Part shown: positions 48,297 through 57,433 of the stretch, piece by piece
Position numbering within the stretch: position 1 is the stretch's first letter
Layout of the letters: each line of letters starts with the position of its first letter
Assembly: GCF_900110675.1 (NCBI RefSeq)
Contig: NZ_FOEN01000002.1
Span: 1 to 64,000, forward strand
DNA length: 64,000 nucleotides
Source: Ignavigranum ruoffiae
GTDB lineage: Bacteria > Bacillota > Bacilli > Lactobacillales > Aerococcaceae
Direction: 5' to 3'
Notes under the pieces: generated by a model
Told to the model about the DNA's origin: nothing
The model's database searches: none
The model's input: the letters and a program-made list of their open reading frames with translations, nothing else
Translations under genes and position numbers: made by a program

Positions 48297-50609
48297 TTAT
48301 TTGCGTTTTCTAATCTTAAATTTCTTCTTTTTCTTTGCCATAGGTTTCTTTTCGGTCTTTTTATTTCGTTTCCGTTGGTCCGAACGAGAACGTCCACCCC
48401 GATCACGTATTTGTTTCACTGGATAGACAGCAATTCCTTCAACCACTTCGGCATCGATCAGCTTGAAATCGATCTCTCTTTCTTCAACATCGACATGTTC
48501 CACTTCGATTCGCACAGCTTGGCCAATTCGAAAGACTTTACCCGTTCGCTCACCAATCAACATCATGTGTTCTTGATGGAATTTATAATAGTCCCCTTTC
48601 AAGTCAGAAAGTTTAATTAAACCTTCTACCGTATTCGCTAAGGAGACAAATATGCCAAAATTCGTCACGGAAGTAATAATACCATCAAATTCTTGGCCAA
48701 TCTTATCTTCCATGTATTCGGCTTTCTTCAGGGCTTCGGTTTCACGTTCAGCATCAACGGCACGCCGCTCCATCTTCGAGGTATGTTCAGCGATACCGGG
48801 AATCTTTTCTTCCCATCTTTGACGTTCTTTAGCAGTTAGCTTTCCACTTAAATATAGATGAATCAGGCGATGTACTAACAAATCGGGATATCGACGAATG
48901 GGCGCAGTAAAGTGGGTATAATCTCGAGTCGCTAGTCCATAATGGCCTAAAGGTTCCTCGCTATACTTGGCTTGTTGCATACTACGTAACATCATCATCG
49001 AAACCACAGTTTCATAGGGTTCACCTTTAATTGAAACTAACATCTTCTGTAATTGTTTAGGGGTTATATTCGCTGTGTTCCCGCGCAATATAATCCCAAA
49101 AGCCGTCACGAACTCGGCGAATCGATCCATCCGTTCCTCATCAGGTTGTTCATGAATCCGATAAAGAAATGGCAGATGCTTGGCCTGGTAATCGGCGGCA
49201 ATCGTTTCATTGGCCACTAACATAAATGATTCGATTAAACGTTCTGCGGTTTCCCGTTCTCTTAAAAGAATTTCAGTCGGATGTCCTTGATCATCGACCA
49301 CTATTTCTGCTTCTTTAGCATCGAAGTCCAAGGCCCCGCGTTCTCGACGCATTTGTTCAAGGATCTGATGAACTTCAACCATTTGTTCAACCATCGTCGC
49401 AATTTCTTGGTATTGATCGATAACTTCGCTTTGTCCTTCAATCATGGCATTCACATCGTCATAGGTCATCCGATATGACGATTCAATCACTGACAAAGCC
49501 AATTGATGTTTAATGACTTTACCCTGACCATTAATATCCATAATACAAGAGACCGCCAAGCGTTCTTCATGAGGAAGCAGCGAACAGATACCATTCGATA
49601 ATCGTTGAGGTAACATTGGAACCACACGATCCGTCAAATAAACTGAAGTGCCACGATCTAGGGCCTCGCGATTAATGGCCGAGCCTTCTTGAACATAGTG
49701 GGCTACATCGGCAATATGGACACCTAGACGATAGGTGTCTGGTCCTAATTTTTCCAAGGAGATGGCATCATCAATATCTTTAGCTGAAGCCCCATCAATG
49801 GTAATAATTAACTGATCTCTTAAATCTAAGCGGCCTTGAAGATTTTCTGCTTGAATCTCCTGAGGGATAGCTTCCGCTTCTCGCTTAACTTCTTCAGGAA
49901 ATTCATGAGGAATATTAAATTGATAGAGTATTGAAAGAATATCCACACCTGGTTCATCTTTATGTCCAATTTCCTTAGTAATCAACACTTCAATGCGTTG
50001 CGGATATTCGCGGCTAGGATAGGACTTAATTTCAGCAATACAGATACTACTTGCTGCCGGGTGAATGCCATCAGGCAAGACAAATACGCGCAAATCTTTA
50101 GAAAATTCGCCTTGTGGTATTAAATATCCTAGATAGCCTGTCTGTTGACGCTCATCACTATCAAAACCAACAAACTCGCCAACCACTTGTTGACTAGCTC
50201 GTTCGACTACTTTAATAATTTTGGCCAAAGAGCCTTTACCGGTCTGTGGGTCAACTTCTTTAATAATTTCGGCTTCAACAGTATCCCCATTCAAAGCATT
50301 CCCATGATCGCCTTGAGGAACAAATAAATCGGTTAGATGCTCATCATAAGTAATAAAGCCAAAACCCTTGGCATTGGCACGATAAGTCCCAATCACTCTT
50401 CGTTGGGATGGTCGCCACTGGTACTGCCCTCGTTGGTTAATATGTAAATCTCCATGATTTTCTAAGAAATTTAAGGCTTTGACTAGTCGTTTGTATTGTC
50501 GATTTGAAGTCATTTCAAATAATGCAGCCAAATCTCCAGCCCTAAAGGCCTGTTCAGCATGACCTTCAAAAAAATCTAATAAATCTCGTTCTAATTTAGA
50601 TAGACTCAT
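48297..50609 (-). CDS. rnr: Ribonuclease R
   Basis: RNase R is a processive 3'-5' exonuclease that degrades structured RNA and, with SmpB-tmRNA, non-stop messages. Domains in order: N-terminal helix-turn-helix region (residues 1-70), cold-shock domains (about 70-235), RNB catalytic domain with DQLIITIDGASAKDIDDAIS (active Asp residues), S1 domain (about 625-705; EFDGIITSVTNFGIFV), and a Lys-rich tail (KKTEKKPMAKKKKKFKIRKR). ATG 50609 (770 residues) follows AAAGGTGG. It overlaps the esterase gene by 14 bases. Confidence 0.95.
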   Translation of the reverse strand: MSLSKLERDLLDFFEGHAEQAFRAGDLAALFEMTSNRQYKRLVKALNFLENHGDLHINQRGQYQWRPSQRRVIGTYRANAKGFGFITYDEHLTDLFVPQGDHGNALNGDTVEAEIIKEVDPQTGKGSLAKIIKVVERASQQVVGEFVGFDSDERQQTGYLGYLIPQGEFSKDLRVFVLPDGIHPAASSICIAEIKSYPSREYPQRIEVLITKEIGHKDEPGVDILSILYQFNIPHEFPEEVKREAEAIPQEIQAENLQGRLDLRDQLIITIDGASAKDIDDAISLEKLGPDTYRLGVHIADVAHYVQEGSAINREALDRGTSVYLTDRVVPMLPQRLSNGICSLLPHEERLAVSCIMDINGQGKVIKHQLALSVIESSYRMTYDDVNAMIEGQSEVIDQYQEIATMVEQMVEVHQILEQMRRERGALDFDAKEAEIVVDDQGHPTEILLRERETAERLIESFMLVANETIAADYQAKHLPFLYRIHEQPDEERMDRFAEFVTAFGIILRGNTANITPKQLQKMLVSIKGEPYETVVSMMMLRSMQQAKYSEEPLGHYGLATRDYTHFTAPIRRYPDLLVHRLIHLYLSGKLTAKERQRWEEKIPGIAEHTSKMERRAVDAERETEALKKAEYMEDKIGQEFDGIITSVTNFGIFVSLANTVEGLIKLSDLKGDYYKFHQEHMMLIGERTGKVFRIGQAVRIEVEHVDVEEREIDFKLIDAEVVEGIAVYPVKQIRDRGGRSRSDQRKRNKKTEKKPMAKKKKKFKIRKRK

Positions 50610-51402
50610 GGTAGCCACCTTTCTTCTGCGAGCGATTCTGATCAATAAATTCTAACAAATCCTTTTCAAAGTCAGAACGTTGGGGATTTACCGTAATAAC
50701 ATGGGTATTCTCGGGATACTCATGATAAGCGACTAAGTTGTCAGGTAAAGCTTGAGCTAATATAGCGGCATCGTTTGGATTTATCAGTTCATCTTGTAAA
50801 GATTGGGCAATAAAATAGGGACGCTTAAGTTGGCTCATTAATGGTCGGAGACTTTCCTTAAAGCTTTCGATCTCTTGAATCTGTGCTCGATGAGATTTAA
50901 GAATATCTTGACGAACAGTCTGATAATCTGATGCGAATTTATTTTGATAAAGCGTTTGAGCAAACTGGTCAAAGGCGGATTGAATATTTATCGGACGTTG
51001 GGTCATTACCGGAGAATTAAAAATCCCCCCCGCCCTTAAAGCAAAATCATCTTGACATAAAGCCCAAGAAGCTAACAAACCGCCCATCGATAAGCCAAAT
51101 AAAAATAAATCACGATAATCACGTTGAGTCATCCAAGCGATGGCATCGCGAGTCTGTTGTTGCCAAATTTCTATATTTCCTTCAAAAAGATCATAAATAT
51201 TTTGGCTACCATGACCGGCAAATAAGGGGCTTAAGACTTGATAGCCTTCCCTTTTTAACCGGTTAGCGAGCAGATTGACATCCATCGGCGAACCCGTATA
51301 GGCATGGAGGAGAATGATTCCGACCTCCGAATCATCTCCTTGATAAAATCTTGCTCCTTCCAATCTGTCCAAGTCGCCATACCCCTTCCTGAATATATTC
51401 AT
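50596..51402 (-). CDS. Alpha/beta-hydrolase, carboxylesterase family
   Basis: This is a 268-residue serine hydrolase related to Est30-type carboxylesterases. The nucleophile is S105 in LFGLSMGGLL; the oxyanion segment is LLHAYTGSPMD (residues 31-41), Asp lies in SLQDELINPNDA and His in PENTHVITVN. Its place between secG and rnr is conserved in Firmicutes (secG-est-rnr-smpB). The natural substrate is unknown; small acyl esters are usual in tests of relatives. Confidence 0.88.
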   Translation of the reverse strand: MNIFRKGYGDLDRLEGARFYQGDDSEVGIILLHAYTGSPMDVNLLANRLKREGYQVLSPLFAGHGSQNIYDLFEGNIEIWQQQTRDAIAWMTQRDYRDLFLFGLSMGGLLASWALCQDDFALRAGGIFNSPVMTQRPINIQSAFDQFAQTLYQNKFASDYQTVRQDILKSHRAQIQEIESFKESLRPLMSQLKRPYFIAQSLQDELINPNDAAILAQALPDNLVAYHEYPENTHVITVNPQRSDFEKDLLEFIDQNRSQKKGGYHESI

Positions 51403-51417
51403 TCTAACATGAACTAT

Positions 51418-51448
51418 TAAAAAAATCTCTGATGACCCTCACCAGAGA
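51418..51448 (-). terminator. Terminator or attenuator between secG and the esterase gene
   Basis: Stem TCTCTG/CAGAGA (51426-51431 with 51443-51448), minus-strand tail of seven U. Probably partial, so that secG is expressed above the downstream genes. Confidence 0.7.
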
Positions 51449-51463
51449 CCTAAAGTTGAATGA

Positions 51464-51688
51464 TTAGCCAATAACAGCCAAACTAATCGCTAATACAAAA
51501 AATAAAATTGCGAGTACCGTCGTAGCTCGAATTAAAAAGGCCTCAAAACCTCTAGCTTTCGCTTTAGGTTGGCCATCATCGCCACCACTTAACATACTTG
51601 CCGCATTAGACTTTGAAGGTTGCATAACGACAAAGATGATAATCAACACAGCAACAATAACTAATGCAGTTAACAGAATCTGTCTCAA
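51464..51688 (-). CDS. secG: Preprotein translocase subunit SecG
   Basis: SecG is the small accessory subunit of the SecYEG channel. The 74-residue protein has two membrane helices (residues 3-22 and 52-73) joined by a polar loop with SNAASMLSGG. The start codon is TTG at 51688, supported by AAAGGAGG 6 bases upstream. It leads secG-est-rnr-smpB. Confidence 0.93.
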   Translation of the reverse strand: MRQILLTALVIVAVLIIIFVVMQPSKSNAASMLSGGDDGQPKAKARGFEAFLIRATTVLAILFFVLAISLAVIG

Positions 51689-51772
51689 AGTGATCCTCCT
51701 TTAATCAAATATACAAAGGTAATTCTAACACAAATAAATTTAAATAACTATAAGCGGTTAAGAATTTATCAA

Positions 51773-53164
51773 TCAGGATCGGGATTGAATCAGACTAGTC
51801 CAATTACGGGTCCGATAAATATAATAACCATACAATACAATGAGCATATTTGAAAGTAACATGGCGATCCAGATCCCTGTTGAACCTAGATCGGTAAAAT
51901 AACTCATGATCATAATCAAAGGCAGACGGATAAACCAAAGACGCCCCACCGACATATACATGGCATACTTGGTCTGGCCGCAACCCTGGAAGAAACCATT
52001 AAAGGCAGAAAATAGTCCCATAAAGAAAATAATAAATGCTGTATAATCCACGTATTCTTTCGCTTGTAACCACAAATCTGGATCCGCTTGTCCGGCAATG
52101 AAGATTCCTAAGACCTGGTCTTTAAAAATCAAAACTAAAGCGGAAGCAATCACTGACATCAGCATTATAAATTGAATCGCTCGTTTAAAGATTAAGAAAC
52201 TACGGTCATATTGACGAGCTCCCATATTCTGCCCAATAATCGAAGTCAAAGCCATCCCAATGCCTAATTGAGGCTGCATCAATAAATCAGAAATACGGTT
52301 GACCATCGAGAAAGCAGCCAAAGTATTGGTTCCATAAGATTGAATTAAGGAATTCATAACCGTAAATCCTAGAGCTGCCCCACTATAACCCATTGACGAA
52401 GGCAAAGCGACTTTTAAAATATGCCAACTAATAGCCGGTTGATATTGCCAACTTAAGAACTTCATCGGAATCGGTGTTTGTCGATGAACCGCACTAATCG
52501 CTAAGAGATAGAGCACGATTTTGGCAATAATAGTTGCCCACGCGGCCCCTGCGATTCCCATACCTAAACCAGCTAATCCAATTACAGGCACTTTCTGATA
52601 AATAAAGAAAGGATCTAAAATAATATTCAAGAACATTGAAATCGCTGAAATTAAAGTAATGGTTTTCGTCTTGCCCTGAGCATTTAAAATCGCTTGATAA
52701 CCAAAGAAACCAAAATCAAAAATAATTCCAATAAAGTTTATCTGTAAATAAATAATCGCTTTTTCTAAAAATTGGCCTTGCCCACCCATCAGGCGCAACA
52801 TCCAAGGGGTTAATAAATAGCCAAAAAAAGCAATCGTTAATCCAGCAAGCGATGTGATCAATAAAGTATTATCTATATAAGATCGGACAAAATTGTTTTG
52901 TTTTGCACCGATATGTTGAGCAATTAAAGCAGTCGCTGCCACCCCAATCCCCATCCCGATCGAAATAAATAGAAAATTCAGTGGCCAAGTGAAAGCGGTC
53001 GCTGCAAAATCTTCAGCAGACAACTGCGCCACATATAACCCGTCCGTTACCGTATACAAGGTCCGAACCAAATTGTTTAGCATTAAAGGAGCAGAGATGG
53101 TTAGAATAACTTTCATAATGGGTCCATGAATCATAAAATCCTGCTCTGTTTTATTTTTCTGCAT
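51773..53164 (-). CDS. MATE family efflux transporter
   Basis: This 463-residue membrane protein has 12 predicted helices in two homologous halves. MATE features are the start IMKVILTISAPLMLNNLVRTLYTVTDG (broken by its length; residues about 15-42), a matching second-half start after residue 230, GIGVAATALIAQHIGA and IGQNMGARQYDRS. Members exchange drugs or metabolites for Na+ or H+. The closest described groups are the DinF/NorM-like ones; the substrate is not predictable. It is transcribed alone. Confidence 0.9.
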   Translation of the reverse strand: MQKNKTEQDFMIHGPIMKVILTISAPLMLNNLVRTLYTVTDGLYVAQLSAEDFAATAFTWPLNFLFISIGMGIGVAATALIAQHIGAKQNNFVRSYIDNTLLITSLAGLTIAFFGYLLTPWMLRLMGGQGQFLEKAIIYLQINFIGIIFDFGFFGYQAILNAQGKTKTITLISAISMFLNIILDPFFIYQKVPVIGLAGLGMGIAGAAWATIIAKIVLYLLAISAVHRQTPIPMKFLSWQYQPAISWHILKVALPSSMGYSGAALGFTVMNSLIQSYGTNTLAAFSMVNRISDLLMQPQLGIGMALTSIIGQNMGARQYDRSFLIFKRAIQFIMLMSVIASALVLIFKDQVLGIFIAGQADPDLWLQAKEYVDYTAFIIFFMGLFSAFNGFFQGCGQTKYAMYMSVGRLWFIRLPLIMIMSYFTDLGSTGIWIAMLLSNMLIVLYGYYIYRTRNWTSLIQSRS

Positions 53165-53186
53165 GGCTATCCTCCTACAGGATATT

Positions 53187-53217
53187 ATTATACACTAAAC
53201 CAACTTAAGCGGGTCAA
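53187..53217 (-). promoter_or_regulatory. Promoter of the MATE gene
   Basis: Minus strand: -35 TTGACC (53212-53217), 19-base spacer, -10 TATAAT (53187-53192), 23 bases from the start codon. The spacer is long, so activity may depend on a regulator. Confidence 0.6.
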
Positions 53218-53323
53218 ACTTATTGAACAGAGATGAACATTATTAATCTGAAAACAGTTATTTGAAATTCATGACTTGATAGGAATCAGATGACAGAGTG
53301 AAAACCATCGGATCAGCATACTT

Positions 53324-53442
53324 TACTCACATCAGTCCCTTGAAGCCTTAGGCCCTAATTCGTAAAAGTAAGTCTGAAGCTTATCAGATAAGCGAAAGAC
53401 GGTGCCAAATTTATTTACCCTGTTCATGAATTGACGTGAGTA
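53324..53442. other. Structured intergenic element, possible non-coding RNA
   Basis: Arms tactcacatca (53324-53334) and tgacgtgagta (53432-53442) pair over 11 bases with one wobble or mismatch; flanking bases extend it. Inside, gcttat-cag-ataagc (53379-53393) forms an exact hairpin, itself enclosed by gtct/agac (53372-53375 with 53397-53400) and possibly ggc/gcc. The nested folding is stronger than expected for filler DNA. No promoter is clear on either strand. Confidence 0.45.
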
Positions 53443-53576
53443 ACTTAAACTAGATTTTTATTAATACCCACTTTATATTTCGTGCATTCCACATAATTAG
53501 TATTGTACAATTCTTAATTTTCTGAACACTATTATAAAAAACAAATTTTGAACCAGAGCTACTAGCAAGAAATAGG

Positions 53577-53636
53577 AAAATCCACCCAGCTTACCATCAC
53601 TTAGCAACTTGTTGCTTAGAGATGGTCTAGTGGATT
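53577..53636 (-). repeat. Family B hairpin repeat, copy 2
   Basis: Outer arms AATCCAC/GTGGATT (53579-53585 with 53630-53636), an inner pair ACCATC/GATGGT (53593-53598 with 53621-53626) and an apical AGCAA/TTGCT hairpin. The ends AATCCACCC and TAGTGGATT are the same as in copy 1 (37007-37063). On the minus strand a short TTTT follows. Another terminator already ends the upstream gene, so here its function as terminator is less needed. Confidence 0.62.
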
Positions 53637-53724
53637 TAGTCTGAAAAAGCGTATGCTTTGAAAGACGGTCTCTTGCATGAGCGATGGTTCAATAAAGTTT
53701 GTTTTTTGGATAGAATAGACTCAA

Positions 53725-53761
53725 TAAAATAAAAGACCTAGGCTCATTAAAAACCTAGATC
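53725..53761 (-). terminator. Terminator of the fumC-malic enzyme unit
   Basis: Stem GACCTAGG/CCTAGATC (53735-53742 with 53754-53761; one wobble on the minus strand), minus-strand tail TTTTATTTTATTG. Confidence 0.78.
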
Positions 53762-53808
53762 CCCTGTTGGAATTGATTTCATCAACCAATTTTTACATTT
53801 TAAATATT

Positions 53809-54978
53809 TTATTCTCGGGTAATCCCTTGTTCGCGCGCACAATCTGCTACAGCCTTGGCTACCACATCCGCCACCTCACGATTTAAAGCTGAAACGATAA
53901 TATTTTCTGCTGTAAGCTGATCATCTGGAACCATCTTGGCAATCGCATAGGCCGCTTCCTCTTTCATCTTTTCGGTAATTTCTTTAGCGCCCACGGATAA
54001 AGCGCCTTTAAAGATTCCTGGGAAAGCTAAAACATTGTTAATTTGATTTGGATAATCTGAACGACCCGTACCGACAATCAATGCACCTGCTTCAAGGGCA
54101 TCTTCTGGCATAATCTCTGGAATCGGATTAGCCATGGCAAAGATAATCCCCTCATTCATTGATTGAACCATTTCCTTCGTAACCGTACCTGGAACTGAAA
54201 CACCAATAAATACATCTGCACCCTTTAGCGCATCCGCCAATGTTCCCGTTTGATGGTCTAAATTGGTAATTTTGGCAATTTCTTCTTTTTCCTTGTTGAG
54301 TCTTGGATCGCCTTCGCAAATGATTCCATGACTATCACACATAATAATTTGACCAAATTTCATTGTATCTAATAGTTTAGCAATCGCGACACCAGCAGCC
54401 CCGGCTCCATTAATGACGATTTTTAATTGTCCCATTTGCTTGTTTGAAATCTTCAGGGCATTAATCAAAGCCGCCGCAGTAACAATCGCCGTACCATGTT
54501 GATCATCGTGAAAAATTGGGATGTCACATTTTTCTTTCAAGCGACGTTCAATTTCAAAGCAAGCGGGAGCAGAAATATCTTCTAAATTAATCCCGCCAAA
54601 ACTTTTTGAAATTAATGCAATGGATTCAACCATTTGGTCAATATCTTCAGTATCGACACAAATAGGGAAGGCATCAACACCGGCAAAATGTTTGAAGAGA
54701 GCACATTTTCCTTCCATAACTGGCATCGCTGCTGCTGGACCAATATTCCCTAAACCAAGTACAGCAGTCCCATTGGTAATGACTGCGACGAGATTAGAGC
54801 GACGCGTAAGTTTAAAAGATTCATTGTAGTCTTTAGCAATAACGCGGCAAGGTTCCGCAACTCCTGGAGAGTAGGCTAAGGATAAATCTTCTGAACTCTC
54901 AATCTTAGCACGAGAAATGACTTCAATTTTGCCATTTAAGTCATAATGCATTTGTAAGGCTTTCTCAAATACGTCCAT
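53809..54978 (-). CDS. Malic enzyme (malate to pyruvate, oxaloacetate-decarboxylating)
   Basis: The enzyme converts malate and NAD(P)+ to pyruvate, CO2 and NAD(P)H. The 389-residue length is that of the short bacterial form. Landmarks: SLAYSPGVAEPCRVIA, the catalytic region AVITNGTAVLGLGNIGP, metal site FHDDQHGTAIVTAAAL (with Glu/Asp ligands), and Rossmann loop VINGAGAAGVAIAKLL. In Streptococcus and Lactobacillus similar enzymes (MaeE) allow growth on malate. It is 16 bases downstream of fumC, so fumarate would flow to malate and pyruvate. Cofactor preference is not decided by sequence. Confidence 0.93.
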   Translation of the reverse strand: MDVFEKALQMHYDLNGKIEVISRAKIESSEDLSLAYSPGVAEPCRVIAKDYNESFKLTRRSNLVAVITNGTAVLGLGNIGPAAAMPVMEGKCALFKHFAGVDAFPICVDTEDIDQMVESIALISKSFGGINLEDISAPACFEIERRLKEKCDIPIFHDDQHGTAIVTAAALINALKISNKQMGQLKIVINGAGAAGVAIAKLLDTMKFGQIIMCDSHGIICEGDPRLNKEKEEIAKITNLDHQTGTLADALKGADVFIGVSVPGTVTKEMVQSMNEGIIFAMANPIPEIMPEDALEAGALIVGTGRSDYPNQINNVLAFPGIFKGALSVGAKEITEKMKEEAAYAIAKMVPDDQLTAENIIVSALNREVADVVAKAVADCAREQGITRE

Positions 54979-54993
54979 AATATTTCCTCCTAT

Positions 54994-56358
54994 TTAGACC
55001 ATTTCTTCTGGTTTAATGATTTGATCATACTCTTCTTCACTTAGGTAACCTAATTGAACACTAGCTTCTTTTAGACTGATAGACTCTTGGTAGGCTTTCT
55101 TAGCGACTTGGGCAGCTTTCTCATAGCCAATCACTGGATTTAATCGAGTTACCAGCATCAAGGACGCTTGTAGATTCTCTGCCATGACGGATTCATTGGC
55201 TACAATTCCTTGGGCACAATTCTTGTTGAAAGAATTTAAGCCATCTGCCAATAGTTGAATCGATTCAATCACGTTCTTAATCATCACTGGCATATACACA
55301 TTCAATTCAAAATTTCCTTGAGACGCAGCTAAACCAACAGCTACATCGTTAGCCATGACTTGAACAGCGACCATGGTTAAAGCCTCGGATTGGGTCGGAT
55401 TGACCTTGCCAGGCATAATGGATGAGCCTGGTTCATTAGCTGGGATGGTAATTTCAGCTAAACCACAACGAGGACCAGAAGCGAGCCAACGAATATCGTT
55501 GGCAATCTTTAAGGCATCCGCAGCTAAAGCTTTCAAAGCCCCATGTAGAAAGACTAACTCATCCTTAGAGCTTAAGGCATGGAACTTATTCTCAGCTGTT
55601 CGAATCGGATAACCCGTCAAATCAGCAATTTGCTCAGCCACACGTTCAGCAAAGCCAGCCGGTGCATTGAGTCCGGTACCCACCGCAGTTCCACCTAGAG
55701 CAATCTCGTACACATCTTGCAGACTCCGCTCAATCATTCTTTGGTCACGGTCCAAGGAAGCCTGCCAACCAGAAACTTCCTGACCAAAAGTAATCGGCGT
55801 AGCATCTTGCAAATGAGTGCGACCTACCTTAATCAAGTTTTGGTACTGTTGACTCAAATCTTGGAAGGTTTGACTTAAATCTGCGATAGCAGGTAGCAAC
55901 TGCTCTTCGACCAGATTCACAGCAACTAAGTGCATCGCCGTTGGGAAGGTATCGTTCGAAGATTGTGACATATTCACATGATCGTTGGGATGTAACAAAA
56001 CTTGCCCGGCAATTTCATTCCCTCGATTAGCAATCACTTCATTCACATTCATATTCGATTGGGTACCAGATCCCGTTTGCCAGACAACCAAAGGAAAATG
56101 GTCATCTAAACGCCCTTCCTGGATTTCATCACAAACTTGACAGATCAGTTGACAACGCTCTTGATCCAACTTACCTAGCTGATAGTTAGTCAGTGCAGCT
56201 GCTTTCTTCAAAACGGCAAAGTTATAAATCAGTGGAAGTGGAATCCTGTCCTGACCGATTTTAAAGTTTTGGAAACTTCGCTGGGTTTGGGCCCCCCAGT
56301 ACTTATCAGCAGGTACTTTGACCTCTCCTAATGAATCGTGCTCAATACGAAATTCCAA
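54994..56358 (-). CDS. fumC: Class II fumarate hydratase
   Basis: FumC interconverts fumarate and malate without iron-sulfur clusters. The 454-residue protein shows the superfamily boxes QTGSGTQSNMNVNEVIANR (residues about 96-114), HPNDHVNMSQSSNDTFPT, GRTHLQDATPITFGQE and the mobile loop GSSIMPGKVNPTQSEA. The TQSNMN and NMSQSSND variants separate it from aspartase. The start is TTG 56358 with GGGGG 8 bases upstream. It precedes malic enzyme in one unit. Confidence 0.94.
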   Translation of the reverse strand: MEFRIEHDSLGEVKVPADKYWGAQTQRSFQNFKIGQDRIPLPLIYNFAVLKKAAALTNYQLGKLDQERCQLICQVCDEIQEGRLDDHFPLVVWQTGSGTQSNMNVNEVIANRGNEIAGQVLLHPNDHVNMSQSSNDTFPTAMHLVAVNLVEEQLLPAIADLSQTFQDLSQQYQNLIKVGRTHLQDATPITFGQEVSGWQASLDRDQRMIERSLQDVYEIALGGTAVGTGLNAPAGFAERVAEQIADLTGYPIRTAENKFHALSSKDELVFLHGALKALAADALKIANDIRWLASGPRCGLAEITIPANEPGSSIMPGKVNPTQSEALTMVAVQVMANDVAVGLAASQGNFELNVYMPVMIKNVIESIQLLADGLNSFNKNCAQGIVANESVMAENLQASLMLVTRLNPVIGYEKAAQVAKKAYQESISLKEASVQLGYLSEEEYDQIIKPEEMV

Positions 56359-56403
56359 GTTATAACCCCCTGTTTATTTTGAAATAATTTTTATACCGGC
56401 TCA

Positions 56404-56409
56404 ATTATA
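56404..56409 (-). promoter_or_regulatory. Promoter -10 of fumC-malic enzyme
   Basis: Minus-strand TATAAT (56404-56409), 46 bases upstream of the fumC start. The -35 position carries only GTTTCA, so activation may be needed. Confidence 0.5.
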
Positions 56410-56446
56410 CTATAGTCGGAGAAAAATGAAACCCTTTTCAACTTCT

Positions 56447-57379
56447 TTACTTAATTAATTCAATAAACTTGCGTAAAGCGTTGGAATGATAACGATCTCG
56501 TTTCCAATAGAAATACAGGTTCCGATGAGCTGGCTGATCATCTAAGCGATAATAAATTACATTATCACGACCAGGTGTCTTTGAAATCAGGGTCGTCCCG
56601 ACAAACGAAACCGCCATGCCTGAAGAAGTAATATTATAAGCGGTCATTTGTTGGTCCACTTGAAAAGAAACCAGCGGTTCAAACTCATTGTCCTGACAAA
56701 TTTGGCGAGCTCGCTCACCGGTGTCATTATCTTCTTTTAACAACACAAAGGGCTTATCTTCCATTAAATGCAAAGGTAGACTTGGTTTATGAGTTAGGTT
56801 TGGATAGGACTGGCAAATTTCTTGAGCAGTGAATTGATATTCCTTTAATTCTTGATTAATCGAAAAATCTCCAGGAATGGCTAAAAATAGCGACTCATGC
56901 CCATATAAAACGCGATCAAAAATTTCAGCATCTAATTCAGTATTATCGATCAAAATATCGATTTGCCCGTCATTCAACATTTTGACTAATGTATTGGTCG
57001 TCTCCTCCACTAAATCGAGATCTAAGTTAGGGTAAGTTTGTGAAAATTCGGCCATCAATTTAGGCAAAATGAGTGACGCAAAGAGACTGGTCCCACCAAA
57101 AATTAATTTCCCCCGTTGTAAATTAGAGTAGTCGCTAATGTATTTGGCAAAGTCATCCTCAATTCGGGCAATTTCCTGCGCCTTAGTAATATATTCATGA
57201 CCAAATTCTGTCAGTGTCAATGGAATCGTCGACCGATCAAATATCGGTAACCCCAATTTCTTTTCAATTCGTTTAATATTGGCACTTAAGGATGGCTGGG
57301 AAATAAATAATTTCTTGGCGGCTTTAGAGAAACTCTTCTCCTCATAGACGGCCATGACATATTCTAAGCCTTGAAACAT
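56447..57379 (-). CDS. LysR-family transcriptional regulator
   Basis: The 310-residue protein starts at ATG 57379 after GAAGGAGCG; an upstream open extension crosses the aspA promoter and is not used. The N-terminal winged helix-turn-helix reads FSKAAKKLFISQPSLSANIK (residues 17-36), then KKLGLPIFDRS; the rest is the two-lobed LysR effector domain (SNLQRGKLIFGG from residue 86). It lies between fumC and aspA and is divergent from aspA, so control of the aspartate-fumarate-malate genes is the simple guess. The effector may be one of these C4 acids. Confidence 0.9.
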   Translation of the reverse strand: MFQGLEYVMAVYEEKSFSKAAKKLFISQPSLSANIKRIEKKLGLPIFDRSTIPLTLTEFGHEYITKAQEIARIEDDFAKYISDYSNLQRGKLIFGGTSLFASLILPKLMAEFSQTYPNLDLDLVEETTNTLVKMLNDGQIDILIDNTELDAEIFDRVLYGHESLFLAIPGDFSINQELKEYQFTAQEICQSYPNLTHKPSLPLHLMEDKPFVLLKEDNDTGERARQICQDNEFEPLVSFQVDQQMTAYNITSSGMAVSFVGTTLISKTPGRDNVIYYRLDDQPAHRNLYFYWKRDRYHSNALRKFIELIK

Positions 57380-57395
57380 AGTTCTCGCTCCTTCT

Positions 57396-57411
57396 ATAAT
57401 CTTTTGATTAT
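57396..57411. promoter_or_regulatory. LysR-type operator candidate
   Basis: The perfect inverted repeat ataatc-N4-gattat (57396-57411) has the T-N11-A layout usual for LysR boxes. It is placed 17 bases upstream of the lysR start and about 23 bases from the aspA -35, fitting autoregulation and activation of aspA. Confidence 0.55.
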
Positions 57412-57433
57412 ATCTATTATAAACTAAAATGTA

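Larger units (their letters stand above)
53218..53808. other. Long intergenic region between the MATE and malic enzyme genes
   Basis: This stretch of about 590 bases has no supported gene. From left to right it holds a structured element with terminal inverted repeats (53324-53442), an AT-rich part without recognisable signals (53443-53575), the family B hairpin copy 2 (53579-53636), and the malic enzyme terminator (53725-53761). Bases 53218-53323 and 53637-53724 show nothing I can name. No frame with a binding site was seen. Confidence 0.6.
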
